Of a DNA stretch of 41,767 bases, positions 35,404-41,767 are shown one piece after another. Position 1 is the stretch's first letter. Every line of letters begins with the position of its first letter. The notes under the pieces were generated by a model, which was not told the DNA's origin, ran no database searches, and saw nothing but the letters and a program-made list of their open reading frames with translations. A program made the position numbers and the translations under genes. The DNA is from Candidatus Uhrbacteria bacterium (GTDB taxonomy: Bacteria; Patescibacteriota; Patescibacteriia; UBA9934), in NCBI GenBank assembly GCA_943354605.1, contig CALRCK010000001.1, forward strand, positions 1 to 41,767. Direction: 5' to 3'.

Positions 35404-35679
35404 TTACTTCTTTGCGACTGCCGCCTTGTTCAGGGCGAGCATGGTGCGCGACTTTACACGAGCTGCGGTGTTTGCTTTGAAGACATGCTTCGTTACCGCC
35501 TTGTCCATTGCCTGGTCCAATTCACGGACGAGCTTCTGCGCGTCTTCGATCTTTCCTGCGTCCAAAAGCTTCCGGAATGAGCGACGCATTGTATCGATGT
35601 GACCCTTCACGTTTGCATTGCGAACGGCGCGAACGCGGCTCTGATTCAATGCTTTCTTTGCATTTCGAAGATTTGGCAT
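35404..35679 (-). CDS. rpsT: 30S ribosomal protein bS20
   Basis: MPNLRNAKKALNQSRVRAVRNANVKGHIDTMRRSFRKLLDAGKIEDAQKLVRELDQAMDKAVTKHVFKANTAARVKSRTMLALNK. Confidence 0.95.
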   Translation of the reverse strand: MPNLRNAKKALNQSRVRAVRNANVKGHIDTMRRSFRKLLDAGKIEDAQKLVRELDQAMDKAVTKHVFKANTAARVKSRTMLALNKAAVAKK

Positions 35680-35729
35680 AATTCCGTAAGGAAACATTCA
35701 ATAAGAATGAGCGAATATTAGCGGAATCT

Positions 35730-36710
35730 TCATTTCGCGTCAAGCATTGCCGCGACCAATCGATCGACGGCGACATCTGGAGCAAGGCCTCGTTTCATTG
35801 CAAAATCAAGATCCGAGGCCAATCCGTGCCACTCCTTCATTCGCTCAAACGACCGACGACGAGCCTCCCCCAGGACTTTTTGCGCCACGAACGGGTGTAA
35901 ACCCAGAGCATTTGCGACGTCTTGCTTTCCAACATTCGGCGATTCGTCACACAGTGATCGAACCTGAAGGAGTAACCGAATCTGCCGCATAAGCATGCCA
36001 AAGAGCGGAAATTCATCAGCTCCGGCAACGCGTTCCTCGTGCAACTTTTTTAGCGCAAACGATGCCCGATCTGCGCTCATTGCATCCATCAGCGCAAAGA
36101 TATCCTCTCGATATTCACTCGAAACAAGTACACGAATCATGTCTTCCGAAATTGGCGCGTCACCCGCATATGCCGCAAGCTTTCCAATTTCCGTTTCCAG
36201 TCTCCACGAATCGTTCCCAACGCGGTCGACGAGCGCGGTAACAACGGCCGGAACCATCACTGCTCCGCGTGCTTTTGCCCGATTCATGATCCATGCTTGG
36301 AGTTCCGATCCCGAAAGCGCTGGCAGCGGGTAGTTGTGGACCTCTTTCATCGCCGAAACGCGTTTCCACAACTCCGTCTTCTCAACTTTTTCTTTCGACG
36401 ACGCATCGACAAGCACCAAAATCGTCGATTCCGGGACACGCTCGAGCACTGCGATCCACGGTTCTGCATCCGGTTTTGTGGTGACGGTCGAAAATATCCC
36501 ATCAACACGGACCATTCGCTTCGCGGAAAGAAACGGCGACGCCGCAACGGCCTCCGCAATACGGGCCACATTCACATCGTCCTTCTTTGCAAACACAAAT
36601 TCGTCGATATTCATCCGCGTTGGATCGAATTTCTCCGCAAATTTCTCGACAAACTCCCGCGACCGTTCCTTCACGCGAAAGGCGTCGTCACCATAAACCA
36701 GCAAGATCAT
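35730..36710 (-). CDS. holA: DNA polymerase III subunit delta
   Basis: 326 aa; ILLVYGDDAFRVKERSREF..., SWRLETEIGKLAAYAGDAPISEDMIRVLVSSEYREDIFALMDAMSADRASFALKKLHEERVAGADEFPLFGMLMRQIRLL. Confidence 0.88.
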   Translation of the reverse strand: MILLVYGDDAFRVKERSREFVEKFAEKFDPTRMNIDEFVFAKKDDVNVARIAEAVAASPFLSAKRMVRVDGIFSTVTTKPDAEPWIAVLERVPESTILVLVDASSKEKVEKTELWKRVSAMKEVHNYPLPALSGSELQAWIMNRAKARGAVMVPAVVTALVDRVGNDSWRLETEIGKLAAYAGDAPISEDMIRVLVSSEYREDIFALMDAMSADRASFALKKLHEERVAGADEFPLFGMLMRQIRLLLQVRSLCDESPNVGKQDVANALGLHPFVAQKVLGEARRRSFERMKEWHGLASDLDFAMKRGLAPDVAVDRLVAAMLDAK

Positions 36711-36713
36711 AAA

Positions 36714-39347
36714 TTATTCCATGTCGCCCCAAGAATTCGCGGTGTCTACATCAACAACGAGCGGAACATCAAACTGCGCAATCGACGCCATAATCGATCG
36801 AACGCGGGTTCCGAGCTCTTCTGCGTCCGATTTCTTCACCTCGAACACGAGCTCATCGTGAACCTGCGCGATCATTCGTGCGTCGAGTTTCGACGTTCGG
36901 AGGCATTCCGCAACGGCATTCATCGCCATCTTGATGATATCAGCCTGTGTTGCCTGAATCGGCATGTTAATTGCCATGCGCTCTGCAGCGGCGACAAGTT
37001 GGGGCATGTCAGAATTCACATCTGGCAAGTACCGGCGACGTCCGAAAAGGGAAGTGACAAATCCATCGACATGAGCCTGAAGTTTTGTCGCATCAAGATA
37101 CGATCGGATTCCTGGATGCGCCACAAAATAGCGATCAATGAATTCTTTTGCCTCTTCGAACAGCACATTCGCGCTTTTTGCCAATGCACGTGCCCCAATA
37201 CCGTAAAGAATTCCAAAATTGATTGCCTTCGCCGCGTATCGCTGTTCTTTTGTCACATCGTCCTCGTCAATACCCCACATTTCTGCCGCAGTGCGCTTAT
37301 GAATGTCTGCGCCGTCCGTAAATGCCTCAATGAACGATCGGTCTTTCGCGATCGACGCCGCCAGCCGAAGCTCAATCTGCGAATAATCGGCGCTCAATAA
37401 TACGCATCCTGGCGCGGCAACGAATGCTTTTCGAATTTCGCGTCCAAGATCAGAACGAATCGGAATATTCTGCAAATTCGGATCAGAACCCGACAGTCGC
37501 CCGGTGGCCGCAACACACTGGTTAAATCGCGCGTGAATTCGTCCGTCGGCCTGAACCAATTTCGGTAATGTGTCCGCGTACGTCCCTTTCAATTTTGCGA
37601 GTTCACGATATTCCGAAATCTTGTTCACGATTGGATGCGCGTCGACGATCTTTTCAAGCTCTGGTGCCGCGGTCGAAAAACCGCTCTTCGTTTTTTTGAT
37701 TCCTTTCGTTGGAATCGCAAGGTCAACAAACAACACATCAGCAAGTTGCGATGGGGAGTTGATATTGAATTCACGCCCGGCATCCGCATGAATTGATTTC
37801 GTAAGCTCTTGCAAGCGATCATCGAATTTCTTCGACAATGTTGCGAGATGCTTGCTATCAACCGCGAATCCATCTTTTTCCATCATGAACAGCACAGGAA
37901 TCAACGGCATCTCAATCTCATCGGCGAGCTTTTTCATTCCCTCATCGTCGAGTCTCCGATCAAGCATGGTCGCAAGCGGCAACAACGCGCCGATCATGTC
38001 CTGCGCACTCGCATCAACCGAAATCGAGGCACCGATAACGGACTGAACAATATCGCGATACCCAAATTCGCGATCACCCGACGCTAAAAGATACGCAGCA
38101 ACCTGTGTATCAAAGAACGGACGACGAAGAACATGCTCGAGATCGATCCCAAGATCATCGAGAATGTGCAGGGCTGCCTTACTATCGTGTGCCACAATCA
38201 TCTTCGCCTTGCCGATCGTTGCAACAACGTTTTTGAGATCATCAATGCTCGGATCATTGATCGACACAACATTTCGACCGTCAGTAATCGCGATGGCAGC
38301 AATCGATCCACCAAAAAGATCTTTTTCCTTTGGCTGGATGACGACACCGATCCGATCCAGCTCGAGATCGGCCAGTGATCCTGCAGGAAGCGAAGCGTGA
38401 CGCTTCGACGAGCTCTTAGCCGACACAGTAGTCTTCACAATCGGCCCCTCGGAACTCGCCTTCTCGTCCTTTCCCTCGTACTTCTTCAATAATGTTTTGA
38501 ATTCGAAATCGCGAAGGATCGGAAGCAATTCATCGAGATTCGGCTTCTGCGTCTTTGCATTGTCTCGAGAAAAGCCCTTCAATGGAACATCGCGGACCAC
38601 GGTAACCATTCGCTTCATCTGCGCCGCATGCGTTTCCTGATCCTCAAACTTCTTTGCAAACTTTTCTGGAAGATCGCCTCGTTTCATCGCGTCGAAGATT
38701 CCATCCACCGTTTTATACGCGTTGATGAGCTCGACTGCACCCTTCTCGCCGATTCCGCGAATGCCAGGAAGGTTGTCCGACGTATCACCGACCAATGTTT
38801 TGTAATCGATGAGTTGCGATGGCATCAATCCGTAACGCTCCTTTACCGCAGCGGCATCGTAAACCTTCGTCTGCGAGAGTCCCTTTACGAAAAACACGAC
38901 CTGCGTCATTGGCGACACAAGTTGTAACGCATCCAAATCTCCGGTCACAATCAGTGTTTTCACGCCATCAGCCTCGTTCATTGCGCTGATCGTGCCCAAA
39001 ATATCGTCTCCTTCAAATCCTGGAGCAGAGAGTGATGGAATTCCGTATGGCTTCAACAATTCCTGGATCATCGGAATTTGATCGTACAATTCCTGCGCCT
39101 TTTTCTCTCGCGTTGCCTTATACTCCGCGTATTCTTCATGACGAAAGGTTCCTCCCGGCAAATCCCACGCAACGGCCATGAAATCCGGCTTCAGCTCTGC
39201 CCGCATTTTCTCAATAACCATCGCAAAGCCGTACACGGCGTTCACCACACGACCGTCCTGCGTTGTGAGTGGCGGAACCGCGTGCCACGCACGGTGAAGC
39301 AGAGCGTTTCCATCCAAGATTAAAAAGGTCTTTTGCGCAGTCGTCAT
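36714..39347 (-). CDS. polA: DNA polymerase I
   Basis: 877 aa from MTTAQKTFLILDGNALLHRAW; 5' nuclease domain plus polymerase motifs GSDPNLQNIPIRSDLGREIRKAF, SADYSQIELRLAAS, RYAAKAINFGILYG, AQVHDELVFEV. Confidence 0.96.
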   Translation of the reverse strand: MTTAQKTFLILDGNALLHRAWHAVPPLTTQDGRVVNAVYGFAMVIEKMRAELKPDFMAVAWDLPGGTFRHEEYAEYKATREKKAQELYDQIPMIQELLKPYGIPSLSAPGFEGDDILGTISAMNEADGVKTLIVTGDLDALQLVSPMTQVVFFVKGLSQTKVYDAAAVKERYGLMPSQLIDYKTLVGDTSDNLPGIRGIGEKGAVELINAYKTVDGIFDAMKRGDLPEKFAKKFEDQETHAAQMKRMVTVVRDVPLKGFSRDNAKTQKPNLDELLPILRDFEFKTLLKKYEGKDEKASSEGPIVKTTVSAKSSSKRHASLPAGSLADLELDRIGVVIQPKEKDLFGGSIAAIAITDGRNVVSINDPSIDDLKNVVATIGKAKMIVAHDSKAALHILDDLGIDLEHVLRRPFFDTQVAAYLLASGDREFGYRDIVQSVIGASISVDASAQDMIGALLPLATMLDRRLDDEGMKKLADEIEMPLIPVLFMMEKDGFAVDSKHLATLSKKFDDRLQELTKSIHADAGREFNINSPSQLADVLFVDLAIPTKGIKKTKSGFSTAAPELEKIVDAHPIVNKISEYRELAKLKGTYADTLPKLVQADGRIHARFNQCVAATGRLSGSDPNLQNIPIRSDLGREIRKAFVAAPGCVLLSADYSQIELRLAASIAKDRSFIEAFTDGADIHKRTAAEMWGIDEDDVTKEQRYAAKAINFGILYGIGARALAKSANVLFEEAKEFIDRYFVAHPGIRSYLDATKLQAHVDGFVTSLFGRRRYLPDVNSDMPQLVAAAERMAINMPIQATQADIIKMAMNAVAECLRTSKLDARMIAQVHDELVFEVKKSDAEELGTRVRSIMASIAQFDVPLVVDVDTANSWGDME

Positions 39348-39387
39348 ATTGTGCAAAGTGTATCGGAAATTCCCCGAAAACGAAACC

Positions 39388-39413
39388 GAGGCCCCAGCGC
39401 GTGCTGAGGCCCC
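39388..39413 (-). terminator. Hairpin downstream of the 39481 gene
   Basis: Minus strand GGGGCCUCAGC-ACGC-GCUGGGGCCUC (with G-U pairs) then GGTTTCGTTTTC. Confidence 0.55.
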
Positions 39414-39480
39414 GTTCGTGGGAGTCGCCGAGGAGTTGAGGCCCCGGCGACCGTGTCGCTGTGCCGCCCGCGAGCCGAAG

Positions 39481-40365
39481 CTACTGCGAGGCGATCTGGT
39501 CGGCGATGAAGCCGGCCGTGGACTGGCGCGTGACCGTGTAGGTCTCGACGGCGTTGTCGCCCGTGTCCACCGTGCGGGAGATGAACACGAGGTTCTTCCC
39601 GTCGTGGCTCGGGGTGACGTAGTCACCGTCGAACTCCTGCATGGCGACCATCTCGAGCGTCTGCTTGTCGAGGAAGAAGATCTTCGGCTTGGTGTCGCCG
39701 TCGGTCTTCTGGACGTAGGCCCAGACCTCGGTCTCCTTGCCGGCGACGGTGATCTTGGTCGCGCGGGCCATCTTGACGCCGAAGCCGATGGCCTCGATCT
39801 TCGTGGCGCCATCGTCGATCGCCTTCGTGTCGTCGCGGAGGTTGGCGAGGAGCTTCTCCGTGGGGAGGAGGATCGCGTTCCCGTCCGCGTAGACGAGCGA
39901 CATGACGCCATCGATGGTGTAGCCCTGGAGCTTCGCGCTCACCTCGAAGGACGTCTTGTAGCCGTCCTGGTCGGTGTCGATGAAGATGATCGCCGTGTCC
40001 TTGTCGAGCTCGGGGTCGCCGAGGGCCGAGAACTTCACGTCGCGGGCGTTGGCGTAGTAGCCCTCGAGGCCGATCGCGATGTCCGAGAGCTCGTCGTCGT
40101 TGATCTCGCCGAGGTTGCCGGTGGGGGTCTGCATGGAGACGAGCATGGCGGGCTCGTTCGCCTCGGAGAAGACGGCGACGTCGAGGAGCTCGGTGAGGCC
40201 GTCGCGCTCGGGCCCGTTCACCTTGTCCAGCTTGTGCCCGATCTTCCCGTCCGCGTTGCGCCCGATGGCGTGACGGGTGAGATGCTCGGGGAGGCCGTTC
40301 TCGGCGATGAAGGCTTCGCGATCGGTGCGGAGACGCTCGTTGAAGAGCGCGAGGATGGTCAGCAT
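39481..40365 (-). CDS. Hypothetical protein (GC-rich orphan)
   Basis: 294 aa from MLTILALFNERLRTDREAFIAENGLPEHLTRHAIGRNADGKIGHKLDK...; clean -35/-10 upstream; strongly GC-rich third positions by eye. Confidence 0.7.
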   Translation of the reverse strand: MLTILALFNERLRTDREAFIAENGLPEHLTRHAIGRNADGKIGHKLDKVNGPERDGLTELLDVAVFSEANEPAMLVSMQTPTGNLGEINDDELSDIAIGLEGYYANARDVKFSALGDPELDKDTAIIFIDTDQDGYKTSFEVSAKLQGYTIDGVMSLVYADGNAILLPTEKLLANLRDDTKAIDDGATKIEAIGFGVKMARATKITVAGKETEVWAYVQKTDGDTKPKIFFLDKQTLEMVAMQEFDGDYVTPSHDGKNLVFISRTVDTGDNAVETYTVTRQSTAGFIADQIASQ

Positions 40366-40453
40366 GGTCTTGTCACTCTCTGGTTGGATCACAAACCGGC
40401 ATCGTGGCCGGCCCCGTCGACGAACCCGGAATGGGCCGTAAACAGCGGGGCGT

Positions 40454-40482
40454 AATATGCCTTACGGCAAAAATCGTGTCAA
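40454..40482 (-). promoter_or_regulatory. Promoter of the 39481 gene
   Basis: Minus strand TTGACA-17 nt-CATATT. Confidence 0.65.
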
Positions 40483-40554
40483 GCATTAGCCAAATTCTCC
40501 TTTCCAAAAGTCCAAAAGAATGCTAAAGTCTCACCGCGTTCTGCGTAGATTTGC

Positions 40555-40631
40555 GCTCCGGTAGCTTAGTTGGATAAAGCAGGGGACTTCTAAGCCCAAG
40601 ATCGGTGGTTCGATTCCACCCCGGAGCACCA
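40555..40631 (+). tRNA. tRNA-Arg(TCT)
   Basis: GCTCCGGTAGCTTAGTTGGATAAAGCAGGGGACTTCTAAGCCCAAGATCGGTGGTTCGATTCCACCCCGGAGCACCA. Confidence 0.92.
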
Positions 40632-40648
40632 GTCTTTGCAGAAACCAA

Positions 40649-40679
40649 ACAAAAAACCTCCCGAAAGGGAGATTTTTTG
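40649..40679. terminator. Intrinsic terminator after tRNA-Arg
   Basis: AAAAAACCTCCCGAAAGGGAGATTTTTT. Confidence 0.75.
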
Positions 40680-40680
40680 A

Positions 40681-40755
40681 TGGGGCGATTAACGGGGATC
40701 GAACCCGTGTAGCCGGGACCACAACCCGGTGCTCTACCATTGAGCTATAACCGCC
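40681..40755 (-). tRNA. tRNA-His(GTG)
   Basis: GGCGGTTATAGCTCAATGGTAGAGCACCGGGTTGTGGTCCCGGCTACACGGGTTCGATCCCCGTTAATCGCCCCA; encoded G-1 opposite C73. Confidence 0.93.
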
Positions 40756-40804
40756 ATGATGGTTTGCCGAACGGACGGTAAAATATCACACTAAACTGCT
40801 TCGA

Positions 40805-41734
40805 TCAAGCATTGGTGCCACTCTTCCCATGAAACTTTGAATAGACTCGCTTCAATTCCTTGTCAGTAATGTGCGTATACACCTGAGTTGTTGTAATCGA
40901 CTCGTGGCCGAGGAGGGACTGGACCGATCGGATGTCGGCACCGTTCCGGAGAAGATCGGTGGCGAAGGTGTGGCGAAGCGTATGTGGGGTAACAGCCTTC
41001 GTGATTCCAGCCATACGCGCATACCGATCGACGATGCGCTGAACGGAACGCGCTGTGAGTGGAGCGGGGGATTCCACATTATGACGAGCGCGGTCGTGGC
41101 GAACAAAGAGATAATCTGATACATCGCGGCGTTTATCGAGGTACGTCTTTAACGCCCGCTTCGCGTCGTCGGCGAGAAAAACCACGCGGTGCTTGCTACC
41201 CTTTCCCTTCACCGTGAACTCGTCCCGCTTCAAATTCACCTGATCGATGCGGAGCCCGGCACACTCGGAGACTCGAAGTCCGGTCGAAAACAATAGTTCG
41301 AGAATCGCCTTGTCACGAAGGCCAACCAACGAATCATCACCTTCTGGACCAGTAAGAAAACGTTGCAATTCCTCTGGTTCGAGAAATGTGACGTGCCGCG
41401 AGCCCTGCTTTGCGAGCTCGATTTTATCCGCCGACAACGTCTTAATGTCGCGCTTCGCTAAATACTTCAAAAACGCGCGCAAGGCGATGAGATGATAGTT
41501 TTGCGTATTCTTTTGCAGCGATTCCTCGTCACGGCCCGCGATATCGCGGTTCAAATACAATCGATATTTCCGCACCATTTCCAGCGAAATCCCCCCCGGA
41601 TTTGGCCACTTTGCCCATTCGGCAAATCGATGGAGATAAAACGCATAATTCTTCGTCGTCTTATCGCTCCGACCCCGTTCGATTTCGAGGTACTCACAAA
41701 ACTCTCGCATTAAATCCTTGAGCGCCTTTGCCAT
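40805..41734 (-). CDS. XerC/XerD-type tyrosine recombinase
   Basis: 309 aa; LLFSTGLRVSECAGLRIDQVNL, VTPHTLRHTFATDLLRNGADIRSVQSLLGHESITTTQVYTHI. Confidence 0.93.
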   Translation of the reverse strand: MAKALKDLMREFCEYLEIERGRSDKTTKNYAFYLHRFAEWAKWPNPGGISLEMVRKYRLYLNRDIAGRDEESLQKNTQNYHLIALRAFLKYLAKRDIKTLSADKIELAKQGSRHVTFLEPEELQRFLTGPEGDDSLVGLRDKAILELLFSTGLRVSECAGLRIDQVNLKRDEFTVKGKGSKHRVVFLADDAKRALKTYLDKRRDVSDYLFVRHDRARHNVESPAPLTARSVQRIVDRYARMAGITKAVTPHTLRHTFATDLLRNGADIRSVQSLLGHESITTTQVYTHITDKELKRVYSKFHGKSGTNA

Positions 41735-41767
41735 ATTTCGCCATCATACCAAATTTTTGCGACACAT

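Noticed and set aside
39348-39911. N-terminal extension of the polA ORF (up to 39911)
   Set aside because: Ser/Arg-rich sequence antisense to the 39481 gene; PolA homology starts at MTTAQKTFLILDGNALLHRAW (39347)
39349-40455. 368 aa plus-strand ORF
   Set aside because: Val/Glu/Arg/Asp-rich antisense shadow of the 39481-40365 gene, which has the better promoter and composition
40681-40755. Apparent absence of G-1 in tRNA-His
   Set aside because: Re-pairing the acceptor stem shows G-1 opposite C73 as normal
40805-41734. XerC-like gene as a phage or integron integrase
   Set aside because: Sequence fits a chromosomal XerC/D-type recombinase; no att repeats, attC sites or phage genes nearby

Overview
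The 41.8 kb window looks like a chromosomal segment of a small-genome bacterium. I infer Patescibacteria/CPR-like from gene content and surface-protein style; taxonomy was not tested. Housekeeping genes are mostly on the minus strand: rpoC (partial), rpoB, recA, a RodZ-like HTH protein, ftsK, efp, an epmA-like gene, rpsR-ssb-rpsF, ychF, rpsT, holA, polA and a XerC/D-type recombinase. The plus strand carries a TRM11-like methylase and rmuC. There are four clear tRNAs (Ala-CGC, Arg-CCT, Arg-TCT, His-GTG) and one odd tRNA-like gene. A five-gene surface/export operon spans 22.1-32.8 kb, and a MazF/PemK-type toxin-antitoxin pair lies at 17.7-18.3 kb. Three non-standard layers stand out. (1) A family of ~120-130 bp imperfect palindromes: five share a core CTCACCGTAC-N6/7-GTACGCCTCG and three are relatives. 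Most sit close to gene starts, and they flank two tRNAs on both sides. (2) Three perfect parS-like palindromes (TGTTTCACGTGAAACA) lie within 700 bp, next to DnaA-box-like sequences, in the same intergenic region. (3) A scattered set of GC-rich, mostly orphan, single-gene cassettes, most with a -35/17 bp/-10 promoter and a GC-rich terminator hairpin. All calls are from reading the sequence; no searches or folding programs were run.
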